This document shows, piece by piece, positions 56,407-64,000 of a DNA stretch of 64,000 bases (position 1 is its first letter; every line of letters begins with the position of its first letter). The notes beneath the pieces are model-generated. The model was not told the origin of the DNA, searched no databases, and saw only the letters and a list, made by a program, of their open reading frames with translations. This stretch comes from Marmoricola sp. URHB0036 (GTDB lineage: Bacteria; Actinomycetota; Actinomycetes; Propionibacteriales; Nocardioidaceae): assembly GCF_000426045.1 (NCBI RefSeq), contig NZ_AUEP01000006.1, positions 1 to 64,000 of the forward strand, given 5' to 3'. Both the position numbers and the translations under genes were made by a program.

Positions 56407-57819
56407 TCACGCCAGGTCGTGCACGAACTCCCCGAGCTGGGTCAGGTTGCGGCACTCGACCATGGGCATCACCAGGCCGTACTCGCGGGCCGCGGAGTCG
56501 CCGGTGTTCCAGTTGCGGGTGTGCTCGGGGTTGAGCCACCAGCTGTGCCGGGCGGCGTGCACGAGGTCCTTCACGACCGGCAGGGCGAGATCGGTGTGGT
56601 TCGAGCGCGCGTCGCCCAGCACCAGCAGGTTGGTCTTGGGAGTCAGTGCGTCGGCGTACTCCTCGGAGAAGCGGGTGAACGCCCGGCCGTAGTTGGTGCG
56701 GCCCCACAACGACGTGTAGCGCGCACTCGCGGCGAGGTCGGCCATCGTCTGCGCCGGGTCGCCACGGGTGTCGAACCGGCCGGTGACCTCGTGGATCTCG
56801 TCGACGAACGTGAACGCGCGGACCCGGTTGAACTGCTCGCGCAGCGCGAAGACCAGCATCAGCGTGAAGCTGGCGAAGTTGGCGACCGAGCCACTCACGT
56901 CGCACAGCACGACGAGATCGGTGCGCCCCGGGCGCTTCGGCTTGTGCCGGGTGTCCATCGGCACGCCACCGCTCGACATCGAGGCGCGCACGGTCCGGCG
57001 GAAGTCGAGGGGCCGGCCGCGACGGGAGTGCTGCTCGCGGCTGACCCGGGTCGCCAGGCGCCTCGCCAGCGGCTGGATCTCGCGGCGCATCAGCTCGAGG
57101 TCGGCCTTGCGGGCCGAGGTGAACTCGACCTGCTCGATGGCCGGGCGCACGGTGTGGCGGGCGACGTGCTCCGGGCCACGGACCTCGGCCGCGCGACGGC
57201 GTACCTCCGAGTCGACCAGCCCTTCGAACGCCCGCGCCTGCGCCTCGATCAGCCGCCGCATCGACGGATCCTGCCCGGTGTCGGCACCGAGCAGCCCGGC
57301 CAGCGCCCGGTCGACGAGCTCGTCGGGTGAGACCCGGTTCATCACGTTGTACGACGACCACCGCTGCTCCCCCGGCCCGCGCCCCCGGATCAGCCCGAAC
57401 CGCTGCACCGCCTCCCGCGCCAGCATCGCCAGCGCGTCGGGATCCCCCATCGCCATCGCCGTCGCCAGCGCCTCGCGGAAGTCGGCCAGCGCCTGGGGAC
57501 CGTCGTTTCCGGATAGTCCAGAACGCTCTGCCGCTTCACCAGCGTCCTCAGGCGGCGTTTCGTTCTGGACTATCCGGTCCGTCGAGTGCCCCTCCCCGAT
57601 CAGCGCCGGGAAGTAGAGGTCGAAGACCTGGTCGAAGCCGGGGCGGTGGTTCTGGCGCTTGACCAGCGTCGCGGCGTACGCCGCCCGCAACGACTCGCGC
57701 TCCCCGATCCCGAGGGCATCGATCGCCTCGACGGCGTCCAGGCCCTCGGCGAGCGAGACCGGCAACCCCGCGCTGCGCAGCGCCTCGACGAACTCGATGT
57801 GCCGGTCGAGAAGGCTCAC
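56407..57819 (-). CDS. CoxE-like VWA-domain protein with an in-frame palindromic insert
   Basis: The 470-residue protein has an N-terminal helical region and a C-terminal von Willebrand A domain with the MIDAS motif DVSGSVANF. Later VWA elements include TFVDEIHEV, TNYGRAFTRF and LVLGDARSN. It pairs with the MoxR ATPase, overlapping its stop by 4 bases (GTGA at 57816-57819); such pairs remodel or insert metal centres, as CoxD/CoxE do for CO dehydrogenase. Residues about 81-104 (DRIVQNETPPEDAGE to RSGLSG) are encoded by the 69-bp palindromic element A, which keeps frame, in a linker where it is tolerated. Confidence 0.92.
   Translation of the reverse strand: MSLLDRHIEFVEALRSAGLPVSLAEGLDAVEAIDALGIGERESLRAAYAATLVKRQNHRPGFDQVFDLYFPALIGEGHSTDRIVQNETPPEDAGEAAERSGLSGNDGPQALADFREALATAMAMGDPDALAMLAREAVQRFGLIRGRGPGEQRWSSYNVMNRVSPDELVDRALAGLLGADTGQDPSMRRLIEAQARAFEGLVDSEVRRRAAEVRGPEHVARHTVRPAIEQVEFTSARKADLELMRREIQPLARRLATRVSREQHSRRGRPLDFRRTVRASMSSGGVPMDTRHKPKRPGRTDLVVLCDVSGSVANFASFTLMLVFALREQFNRVRAFTFVDEIHEVTGRFDTRGDPAQTMADLAASARYTSLWGRTNYGRAFTRFSEEYADALTPKTNLLVLGDARSNHTDLALPVVKDLVHAARHSWWLNPEHTRNWNTGDSAAREYGLVMPMVECRNLTQLGEFVHDLA
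57509..57577. repeat. Palindromic repeat family A, copy 2 (69 bp), inside the CoxE-like coding region
   Basis: Two perfect 17-base arms, CCGGATAGTCCAGAACG (57509-57525) and its reverse complement (57561-57577), flank a 35-base loop, the same loop length as copy 1 at 9709-9775. The loop is about half identical to the reverse complement of the copy 1 loop by eye (shared AAA-GCCG and AGCGG ends). At 69 bases it equals 23 codons and keeps the CoxE-like frame open. It would form a strong hairpin in the middle of the mRNA. Confidence 0.93.
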
Positions 57820-58691
57820 TTGGAGCGCAGCCTCAGCTCGCGGATCGCCCGCTCGTGGTCGCTGGCGTGCTTGAGCACCACCCCGAGCGTCTGGTCGATC
57901 GCCTTCTCGTCGAGGGTGCCGGTGCCGAGGGCGACGAGGGTGCGTGCCCAGTCGATGGTCTCCGCGATCGACGGTGCCTTGCGCAGCTCGAGGTCGCGCA
58001 GCCTGCCGACCACCTCGACGATCTGGCCGGCGAGCTGCTCCTCGATCTCGGGCACCTGCGAGACCACGATCTCGCGCTCGCGCTCGGCCTCGGGGTAGTC
58101 GATGTGCAGGAACAGGCAGCGACGCTTGATGGCCTCGGAGAGCTCGCGCGTCGCGTTGGAGGTGAGTACGACGAGGGGCCGTCGGCTCGCCGAGACGGTG
58201 CCCATCTCGGGGATGGTCACCTGGAAGTCGCTGAGCACCTCGAGCAGCAGCCCCTCCACCTCGACGTCGGTCTTGTCGACCTCGTCGATGAGCAGCACGG
58301 TCGGGTCCTCGCGCCGGATCGCGGTCAGCAGCGGCCGGGTCAGCAGGAACTCGTCGGTGAAGATGTCGTCGTGGGTCTCGTCCCACGACTGATCCCCTGC
58401 AGCCTGGATGCGGAGCAGCTGCTTCTTGTAGTTCCACTCGTAGAGCGCCCGCGCCTCGTCGAGGCCCTCGTAGCACTGCAGCCGCACCAGCTCGGCACCC
58501 GTCGCCCGCGCCACCGCCTTGGCCAGCTCGGTCTTCCCGACACCCGCCGGCCCCTCGATCAGCAGCGGCTTCTCCAGGGCTCCGGCCAGGTAGGTCGTCG
58601 TGGAGGTGGCGTTGTCGGAGAGGTAGCCGGCGGACGCCAGCTGCTTCTCGGCGTCGGCCGGGGACTCGAACCACGCGGACTTCTGGGTCAC
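57816..58691 (-). CDS. MoxR-family AAA ATPase
   Basis: The 291-residue protein has Walker A GPAGVGKT (residues 47-54), Walker B VLLIDEVDKTD, sensor 1 VLTSNATRELSEA, and RRCLFLHIDYP with the arginine finger region, as in the CoxD/MoxR branch. The GTG at 58691 (VTQKSAWFES) is chosen as the family start; an upstream in-frame start at 58754 adds 21 unlikely residues. It works with the downstream CoxE-like VWA protein, overlapped by 4 bases, in a chaperone-like complex whose client is not in this window. Confidence 0.92.
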   Translation of the reverse strand: MTQKSAWFESPADAEKQLASAGYLSDNATSTTTYLAGALEKPLLIEGPAGVGKTELAKAVARATGAELVRLQCYEGLDEARALYEWNYKKQLLRIQAAGDQSWDETHDDIFTDEFLLTRPLLTAIRREDPTVLLIDEVDKTDVEVEGLLLEVLSDFQVTIPEMGTVSASRRPLVVLTSNATRELSEAIKRRCLFLHIDYPEAEREREIVVSQVPEIEEQLAGQIVEVVGRLRDLELRKAPSIAETIDWARTLVALGTGTLDEKAIDQTLGVVLKHASDHERAIRELRLRSK

Positions 58692-58754
58692 CCGGTCATT
58701 GTGCCCGTCGCCCGACCGGCACGGCGGGAGTGTGCCCGACGACATAGCCCGCAC

Positions 58755-59750
58755 TCACCAGCGGTCGTGCACCAGCGCCCGGACCCGCTCGTCGTAGATG
58801 CGGCCCACCCCGGCCAGGAACTCGTCGCCCAGCGGCGGCACCCGTCCGGCAGCGGCGTTGGACCGCGCCTGGGCCTCGCTGCGGGCACCTGGGATGACGG
58901 TGGTCACGCCCGGCAGCTGCCAGACCCACGCGATCGCCGCCTGGGCGGAGGTCAGGCCGTCCGGGGCGGTCTCCTCGACGAGGCGGCCGAAGTCGGCGGC
59001 AGCCTCGAGCCCGACGTCGAACGGCACGCCCGAGAAGGTCTCCCCGACATCGAAGGCGCTCCCGTCGCGGTTGTAGCTGCGGTGGTCGTCGTCGGCGAAG
59101 GTGGTGCTCGCGTCGTACTTGCCCGACAGCAGTCCGGAGGCCAACGGCACCCGGGCGATGATGCCGGTCGAGGTCTCGATCGCGGTCGGCAGCACCTTCT
59201 CGAGTGGCTTGAGGCGCAGCGCGTTCAGGATGATCTGCACGCTTGCGAGGTTCGGTCGGGTCATGGCGCTCAGCGCCTGGTCGACGGTCTCCACGCTGAC
59301 GCCGTACGCCGCGATGGTGCCGTCCTCGACCAGTGCGTCGAGGGCGTCGTAGGTCGCGTCGTCGTCGATCGTGGCCGACGGCGGGCAGTGCAGCTGGACG
59401 AGGTCGAGCCGGTCGACGCCGAGGTTGCGCCGCGACCGGTCGGTCCACGCGCGGAAGTTCTCCGGGTTGTAGTTCTCCGGCTCCTGGTCGACGCGCCGGC
59501 CCATCTTGGTGGCGACGAAGAAGCCGTCGTCGGCGTGGTCGGCCAGGAAGGCGCCGACCACCCGCTCGCTGCGTCCGTCGCCGTAGACGTCGGCGGTGTC
59601 GTAGAAGGTGACCCCCTCCTCGGCGGACGCCTCGAGCACCGCCCGCGCGTCGGCCTCGGAGACCTCGCCCCAGTCGGCACCCAGCTGCCAGGTGCCCAAC
59701 CCGACCGCCGACACCGTCCGCCCTGTCCTGTCCAGCTCGCGTTGCTCCAT
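58755..59750 (-). CDS. Aldo/keto reductase
   Basis: The 331-residue TIM-barrel reductase has VSAVGLGTWQLGADW, FYDTADVYGDGRSERVVG with the catalytic Asp and Tyr, VATKMGRR with the catalytic lysine, LVQLHCPPS with the histidine, and C-terminal TVIPGARSEAQARSN for NADPH. This is the YghZ/Tas-type subgroup. AAGGGAC precedes the ATG. It lies 4 bases after... the aldose epimerase stop is 9 bases upstream, so the two genes (and possibly carbohydrate metabolism) are probably cotranscribed. The substrate is unknown. Confidence 0.93.
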   Translation of the reverse strand: MEQRELDRTGRTVSAVGLGTWQLGADWGEVSEADARAVLEASAEEGVTFYDTADVYGDGRSERVVGAFLADHADDGFFVATKMGRRVDQEPENYNPENFRAWTDRSRRNLGVDRLDLVQLHCPPSATIDDDATYDALDALVEDGTIAAYGVSVETVDQALSAMTRPNLASVQIILNALRLKPLEKVLPTAIETSTGIIARVPLASGLLSGKYDASTTFADDDHRSYNRDGSAFDVGETFSGVPFDVGLEAAADFGRLVEETAPDGLTSAQAAIAWVWQLPGVTTVIPGARSEAQARSNAAAGRVPPLGDEFLAGVGRIYDERVRALVHDRW

Positions 59751-59759
59751 GTGTCCCTT

Positions 59760-60758
59760 CTACAGGGTCGGTCCGAACCGCCACTCGATGGTCGACCGGT
59801 AGGTCTCACCCGGCCGCAGCACGGCCGAGCCGAACTCGGGCCGGTTGGGCGTGTCCGGGAACGGCCCCGGCTCGAGCGCGACCCCAGCACCCGGGCCGTA
59901 CGCCGTCCCGGCCGTCGAGCTGGTCGAGCCGTCGAAACCCTTGCCGGCGTAGACCTGCAGACCCGTCTGGTCGGCGACCAGGGTGGCCCGGATGCGGGTG
60001 GCCGGCGAGTCGAGCGCAGCGACGACCCGAGAGCCGTCACCGGTGATCGCGAAGCAGTGGTCGACGTCCGCGACCTCGCCCAGCGGCCGCGGCTCGCGCA
60101 GGTCGAACGGGCTGCCCTCGACGGGCGTGAGCTCCCCGGGGATTCCCGCGTCGTCGACCGACACGAACTCGTGCGCGGCCACCCGCAGCAGCTGGTCGGT
60201 GACCGGGCCGGAGCCGTCGCCGTCCAGGTTGAGGTAGGCGTGGCTGGTCAGGCCGACGACCGTGGGTGCATCGGTGGTGGCCTCGAGCACGATCCTCACG
60301 GCGTCGTCGATCACCACGAAGCGCGCGAGCACCGTGACGGTGCCCGGGAAGCCCTGGTCGCCGTCGGGACTGACCAGCCGCAGGGTCGCGGTGCCGCGAG
60401 CGTGCTCCACGACTTCCCACAGCTGCTTGTCGAAGCCGACGGGGCCACCGTGCAGCTGGTTGTCACCCTCGTTGGGCACCAGCTGGACGCTCTCGCCATC
60501 CAGCTCGAAGCGGGCGCCACCGATCCGGTTGGCGTAGCGACCGACGGTGGCACCGACGTAGTCCTTGGAGGTGAGGTACTCCTCCGCCGTCGCGTGGCCC
60601 AGCACCACGTTGCGGCGTACGCCGTCGCCGCCGGTCAGCCAGAGCCGGTGCACGGTCGCCCCGAGGTCGAGCACCTCCAGCACCGGACCGGGCGGAGACC
60701 CGAGCACGATCTTCTGCACGGGTCCCCGCGAGGAGGGACCGAAGGACTCGACCGGCAT
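59760..60758 (-). CDS. Aldose 1-epimerase (galactose mutarotase) family protein
   Basis: The 332-residue protein has the mutarotase motifs: LGATVHRLWLTGGDG, YVGATVGRYANRIGGARF with the substrate arginine, NQLHGGPVGFDKQLWEV with the first catalytic histidine, GLTSHAYLNLDG with the second, and ALEPGPFPDTPNRPEF with the catalytic glutamate. It interconverts sugar anomers in the cytoplasm. The ATG at 60758 is taken by family N-terminus; a longer open frame upstream overlaps the cysteine-dioxygenase-like gene and is rejected. Aldo/keto reductase follows. Confidence 0.92.
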   Translation of the reverse strand: MPVESFGPSSRGPVQKIVLGSPPGPVLEVLDLGATVHRLWLTGGDGVRRNVVLGHATAEEYLTSKDYVGATVGRYANRIGGARFELDGESVQLVPNEGDNQLHGGPVGFDKQLWEVVEHARGTATLRLVSPDGDQGFPGTVTVLARFVVIDDAVRIVLEATTDAPTVVGLTSHAYLNLDGDGSGPVTDQLLRVAAHEFVSVDDAGIPGELTPVEGSPFDLREPRPLGEVADVDHCFAITGDGSRVVAALDSPATRIRATLVADQTGLQVYAGKGFDGSTSSTAGTAYGPGAGVALEPGPFPDTPNRPEFGSAVLRPGETYRSTIEWRFGPTL

Positions 60759-60774
60759 GGGCCGAAGCCTAGGA

Positions 60775-61395
60775 CTAGCGCGACGGCTCCGGGTCGTCGA
60801 TCGGACGCAGCTCGTCGGCGTACGACAGCGAGATGCGGCGCAGCACACCGGCGTCACTGACGGCGTACTGACCCATCCGCCACAGCGGCGGGCTGTAGGC
60901 GTGCACGCTGATCGAGCCGTGCACGGCACCGTTGAGTCGGTGGATGTGGTCGGGCCCGAAGGAGAACACCCGGCCGGCGGGCACGCGGGTCTCGCGAGCG
61001 CCGTGGGCCAGGGTCAGGTTGTTCTCGACCAGCTCACCGGCCACCACCGCCACGGCGCCCGAGGACACGTCGTGGTCGTGCCAGCCGGTGTCGTTCTCCG
61101 GGGTCCAGCACAGCAGCCAGACGTCGACGTGGGCGTCACGGTGCAGCGACACGTAGACGCGCTCCTCGCCGTCGAAGGCGACGTGGTGCGCCCACGACTC
61201 CGGCTGGTGGGCGATGCCGGCGGCCAGTGCCTCGAGCTCGGTCTTGGTGAGGTCGCGGTCGGGGAGCCGCCGCAGCAGGTGCGCGACGGTCACGTTGTCG
61301 GGGTACGTCGCCAGCGGGGCGGCGTGCTCGGCGGGAACTCCTGCTCCCCCGAGGCTGGCCTCCTCGGCCAGCGCGGTCAGCTCGCTACCGCCCAT
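60775..61395 (-). CDS. Cysteine dioxygenase-like cupin protein
   Basis: The 206-residue protein has a cupin core: LLCWTPENDTGWHDHDVSSGAVAVVAGELVE in part with two metal histidines, and FSFGPDHIHRLNG with the third. This is the thiol-dioxygenase (CDO) pattern in actinobacteria, oxidising cysteine or a related thiol to a sulfinic acid. A strong GGAGGTGA precedes the ATG, which lies 19 bases inside the end of the amidohydrolase gene, so the two are coupled. Ring-cleaving or other cupin chemistry cannot be excluded. Confidence 0.88.
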   Translation of the reverse strand: MGGSELTALAEEASLGGAGVPAEHAAPLATYPDNVTVAHLLRRLPDRDLTKTELEALAAGIAHQPESWAHHVAFDGEERVYVSLHRDAHVDVWLLCWTPENDTGWHDHDVSSGAVAVVAGELVENNLTLAHGARETRVPAGRVFSFGPDHIHRLNGAVHGSISVHAYSPPLWRMGQYAVSDAGVLRRISLSYADELRPIDDPEPSR

Positions 61396-62345
61396 TCCCG
61401 GTCACCTCCCTGCTCGTGGGTGCGGGTCCCGAGCAGCCGGGCCGGGTTGGCCACGCGCACCGCATGGGTGGCGGCATCGCCGAGGAACTCCTCGAGCGGG
61501 TCGCCGTAGGGACGGTCGCTGCCGAGCACGAGCGCGTCGATGCCGAGCACGCGCACGATCGCCTCCAGCGCACGGACTCCGGTGCCGGAGGTGTCCACGA
61601 AGACGTCCGGGTCGACCGTCGTACGGCCGCCGCCGCGCAGCGCATGACGCTCCACCAGCACCGGTGCGAGCCCGGCGCCCGCCCCGAAGAGCAGCTTCAG
61701 GCGCGGGAACAGGCGACGGCCGCCGAAGGCCTGCCAGCCCCACCACGCGGCCTGCAGCTGCGCGGTGTAGCCGACGACCGGTGCCCACCACTCGGGCAGC
61801 CGACCGGCCAGCACCCGACGTGGCTCGGGTCCGGGATGCACGAAGACCGGCTTGCCGGACAGCTCGGCCGCCAGGAGCAGCTTGGCCGCACGCTCCCAGG
61901 CGAAGGGCGTGAGCAGGTCGGTGGCCGGCAGCTGGAGACCGACGAAGCGGTCCTCCTCCAGCAGGCGGCGCACGTCGGGGACGCACGGGTCCTCGGCCGG
62001 GACCGAGACCCAGGCACGGTAGTGGTCGGGGAGCTCGCGGACCCCGCGGTGCCAGGCGTCGATCAACGGTTGTGCCTCGGGACGCAGCAGGCTCTCGATG
62101 CCGAGCGGAGCAGAGAGGCTCAGGCAGGCCGAGCCCACCCCCGCGTCTCGGTCCGCCGCGACCCGGGTCGCGACGTCATGTCCTGCCGGGTCCACGTCGT
62201 ACGGCGGCTCGCCGTCGGTGTGCAGCGTCCAGCCGCGCAGGTACGGCGCCTTGGAGCGCGCGCGCAGCCGGTCGACGAGCTCGTCGGGCCACAGGTGCTG
62301 GTGCACGTCGATGGCGCCGGTGCTCGGTGTGTGGTGCTCGGTCAT
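61377..62345 (-). CDS. Amidohydrolase_2-family protein
   Basis: The 322-residue TIM-barrel protein has the N-terminal metal motif IDVHQHLWP (HxH), the histidine in KPVFVHPGPEP, RLKLLFGAGAGLAPVLVERHAL in part, and the C-terminal aspartate in LVLGSDRPYGDP. It belongs to the ACMSD/amidohydrolase_2 group of decarboxylases and hydrolases. GGGAGG precedes the ATG. Coupling to the thiol-dioxygenase-like gene suggests a joint pathway for a sulfur-containing or aromatic compound (inference). Confidence 0.9.
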   Translation of the reverse strand: MTEHHTPSTGAIDVHQHLWPDELVDRLRARSKAPYLRGWTLHTDGEPPYDVDPAGHDVATRVAADRDAGVGSACLSLSAPLGIESLLRPEAQPLIDAWHRGVRELPDHYRAWVSVPAEDPCVPDVRRLLEEDRFVGLQLPATDLLTPFAWERAAKLLLAAELSGKPVFVHPGPEPRRVLAGRLPEWWAPVVGYTAQLQAAWWGWQAFGGRRLFPRLKLLFGAGAGLAPVLVERHALRGGGRTTVDPDVFVDTSGTGVRALEAIVRVLGIDALVLGSDRPYGDPLEEFLGDAATHAVRVANPARLLGTRTHEQGGDREWAVAS

Positions 62346-62515
62346 CAGTCTCAGCCTCCCTTCTCTATCTCTGTAGTAAGTGCAGTGACTTTATCCTATT
62401 AATACGAGAGCGGCCCGGATGTCCGGTGAGGGTGTGTCACCGGTCTGGTCCGGGAACACCACCAGGTGTGGGTTGGTTGGCCCCAGGAGTGGCGCCACCG
62501 AACGAGGAGGATCGA

Positions 62516-63586
62516 GTGTCGAAGCTGTTCGAGCCGATCACGTTGCGCGGGATGACTGCCCGCAACCGGGTCTGGCTGGCCCCGATGTGCCAGTACTCCT
62601 CGGTCGACGGAGTCCCGGACGACTGGCACCTCGTGCACCTCGGCGCGCGTGCCACCGGCGGGTTCGGGCTGGTCATGACGGAGGCTTCGGCGGTGGTGCC
62701 CGAGGGCCGCATCTCCCCGCAGGACGCCGGCATCTGGAACGACGAGCAGGCCGAGGCCTGGCGACGCGTCGTCGAGTTCGTGCACGGCCAGGGCGCGCCG
62801 ATCGGCGCGCAGCTGGCGCACGCCGGGCGCAAGGCGTCGACCTACCGCCCCTGGGACCCGCGCACCGGCACCGTGCCGAGCGTCGACGGCGGGTGGGAGA
62901 CCGTGGCGCCCTCGGACCTCCCCTTCGAGGGGTACGCCGCACCGGCCGCCCTCACCGTCGACCAGGTAGCGGAGGTCGTGCGGGCCTTCGCCGAGGCCGC
63001 CCGACGGGCCGTGTCGGTCGGCTTCGACACCGTCGAGATCCACGCGGCCCACGGCTACCTGTTGCACCAGTTCCTCTCCCCGCTGTCCAACCGTCGCGAC
63101 GACGACTACGGCGGCTCGTTCGAGAACCGCACCCGTCTCGTGCTCGAGGTGGTCGACGCCGTCCGCGCGGAGCTGCCCGACTCGGCTCCCCTGCTGGTAC
63201 GCATCTCCGGCACCGACTGGATCGACGGCGGGTGGGACCTCGAGCAGAGTCGGCGGCTCGGCGTACTGCTGAAGGAGCACGGGGTCGACCTCGTCGACGT
63301 CTCCTCCGGCGGCAACGCCCCGGCCTCGATCCCGCTCGAGCCCGGCTACCAGGTGCCGCTCTCGGCCGGCGTACGCGCGGGCGGCATCGCCACCGGCGCG
63401 GTCGGGCTGATCACCGACCCCGAGCAGGCCGAGAAGATCCTCGCCAACGGCGAGGCCGACGTCGTCCTCCTCGCCCGGGCCGCCCTCCGCGAGCCGGCCT
63501 GGCCGTTGCGCGCCGCCCACGAGCTCGGCGTGCCGTTCGAGGACGCGCCGTGGCCCGACCAGTACCTCCGCGGCCGCTGGCGCTGA
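62516..63586 (+). CDS. NADH:flavin oxidoreductase (Old Yellow Enzyme, YqjM-like)
   Basis: The 356-residue TIM-barrel flavoenzyme has ITLRGMTARNRVWLAPMCQYSS (FMN-binding with the YqjM-type Cys), GAQLAHAGRKAS, EIHAAHGYLLHQFLSPLSNRRDDDYGGSFENR in part with the catalytic His-His pair and tyrosine, VDVSSGGNAP and VLLARAALREPAWPL. It reduces activated C=C bonds with NAD(P)H. The GTG at 62516 is preceded by GAGGAGG. It is divergent from the amidohydrolase gene; the AT-richer 62350-62410 stretch between them is the likely promoter region. Confidence 0.95.
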   Translation: MSKLFEPITLRGMTARNRVWLAPMCQYSSVDGVPDDWHLVHLGARATGGFGLVMTEASAVVPEGRISPQDAGIWNDEQAEAWRRVVEFVHGQGAPIGAQLAHAGRKASTYRPWDPRTGTVPSVDGGWETVAPSDLPFEGYAAPAALTVDQVAEVVRAFAEAARRAVSVGFDTVEIHAAHGYLLHQFLSPLSNRRDDDYGGSFENRTRLVLEVVDAVRAELPDSAPLLVRISGTDWIDGGWDLEQSRRLGVLLKEHGVDLVDVSSGGNAPASIPLEPGYQVPLSAGVRAGGIATGAVGLITDPEQAEKILANGEADVVLLARAALREPAWPLRAAHELGVPFEDAPWPDQYLRGRWR

Positions 63587-64000
63587 GGCTCGCCCGACCC
63601 TCTCCGGAGCGGAGCGCACTCATCTGCCGATGTGCGTTGTGGCGACTACGACAGCGGGCGGTCGGCCGCGACCAGCAGACCTCCCACCCTCCGGTGGAAC
63701 CCGTCTCTGTCTCTGACCTGCAGGGATGGCCTAACGTCTGATGCAACGTGCGAACCGCCCGCTCTGACGCGATCCGGGGCGAACACTCCGTCTGCGTTGA
63801 CGGAACGTTCCAGCAAACACGCGGTTGTTGGAACGTTCCGTCAAGGCGCCTGGGTCACCTGCCAGCTGGTCCGGCCCAGAGTGCGCGCCCGTTCGACGTC
63901 CGGACATGCCGAGATCCGGACCTTGGGAAGACCGTGCCTGCCCCGATGGCATGGGGCGTTGAGCCACCGCTACCCGGGTCGGGGTTCTACGCTTGCGCGA
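63587..64000. other. 414-base tail without a credible gene
   Basis: No frame here has a coding-like start, ribosome site or recognised protein. A weak hairpin (CGCACTCATC/GATGTGCG, 63615-63636) could end the Old Yellow Enzyme transcript. A large perfect inverted repeat at 63797-63844 is listed separately. A 78-codon minus-strand frame (63731-63967) reads straight through that repeat and is considered spurious. Confidence 0.6.
63797..63844. repeat. 48-bp inverted repeat built from two GGAACGTTCC palindromes
   Basis: TTGACGGAACGTTCCA (63797-63812) and its exact reverse complement (63829-63844) flank a 16-base spacer that is itself partly self-complementary (GCAA/TTGT ends). Each arm contains the 10-bp palindrome GGAACGTTCC, so the unit reads as both a direct and an inverted repeat. 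It lies in a gene-free stretch 210 bases after the last gene. Terminator, twin operator or element end are all possible. Confidence 0.75.

Noticed and set aside
57855-60860. 1001-codon open frame on the plus strand
   Set aside because: It runs antisense to the MoxR, aldo/keto reductase and epimerase genes, all with clear motifs. Its translation is Arg/Gly/Val/Asp-rich without any domain; a GC-rich shadow.
63731-63967. 78-codon minus-strand frame in the terminal gap
   Set aside because: It reads through the 48-bp inverted repeat, is Arg/Ser-rich, and has no ribosome site.
1-64000. CRISPR arrays, insertion sequences, rRNA or replication origin
   Set aside because: No regularly spaced direct repeats, transposase genes, rRNA stretches or DnaA-box clusters were seen on reading the window.

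Overview
The window is very GC-rich. Start codons are often GTG or TTG and reading frames frequently overlap by 4 bases (ATGA or GTGA). Mycothiol-associated families (MDMPI/DinB-like proteins), an F420-type LLM oxidoreductase, an MprAB-PepD-type module, DtxR/IdeR-type and KstR-type boxes, and the protein sequences all point to an actinobacterium, most likely Nocardioides or a close relative (inference from gene content). The region is chromosomal and dense. I see no phage, plasmid, transposase, rRNA or CRISPR.

Layout. 1-2.5 kb: the end of an acidic protein and a secreted CocE/S15-type hydrolase. 2.5-7.5 kb: a five-gene ferric-siderophore uptake operon on the minus strand (binding lipoprotein, two permeases, ATPase, siderophore-interacting reductase) behind a near-consensus DtxR/IdeR box. 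7.5-10.9 kb: dCTP deaminase, SGNH hydrolase, tRNA-Gly(CCC) whose CCA shares its last base with the start codon of a DUF2461 gene, a SnoaL-like gene with a KstR-type box, and a DHFR-like reductase. 10.9-16.8 kb: a sulfotransferase-like hypothetical, an Rrf2 regulator, an acyl-CoA dehydrogenase, and an ssuE-ssuD sulfonate pair in which ssuE appears frameshifted. 16.9-19.8 kb: an MDMPI-SDR-GNAT operon and a secreted L,D-transpeptidase-like protein. 19.9-24.6 kb: an epimerase, a KstR-box LLM/3-alpha-HSD-like pair, a secreted beta-propeller protein, and membrane/lipid genes. 25-29 kb: branched-chain 2-oxoacid dehydrogenase operon (E1-alpha, E1-beta, E2). 29-34 kb: small genes, an APC permease translationally coupled to sixA (apparent CTG start), and a double-MarR regulator. 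34-40 kb: MFS exporter, GST-like reductase, and a GntR-controlled amidinohydrolase plus aminotransferase. 40-47 kb: tyrosine phosphatase, ECF sigma with SnoaL tail, fructosamine kinase-like protein, and mprA-mprB-pepD. 47-53 kb: pabB, pabA and a PhzE-like fused synthase in one operon, then TetR/cupin and PaiB-like genes. 53-64 kb: HelD/HelR-type ATPase, phosphoesterase, MoxR/CoxE pair, carbohydrate and sulfur enzymes, and an Old Yellow Enzyme.

The most unusual signal is three different families of short palindromic repeats, two copies each. Five of the six copies sit directly at gene 3' ends, several touching or supplying the stop codon. The sixth is a 69-bp (23-codon) palindrome inside the reading frame of the CoxE-like gene, reminiscent of in-frame palindromic elements of Rickettsia. 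Other points of interest are the CTG start of sixA, the ssuE frameshift, the tRNA/CDS one-base overlap, the clear paired operators for MarR and GntR regulators, and the PhzE-like gene coupled to pabA/pabB.
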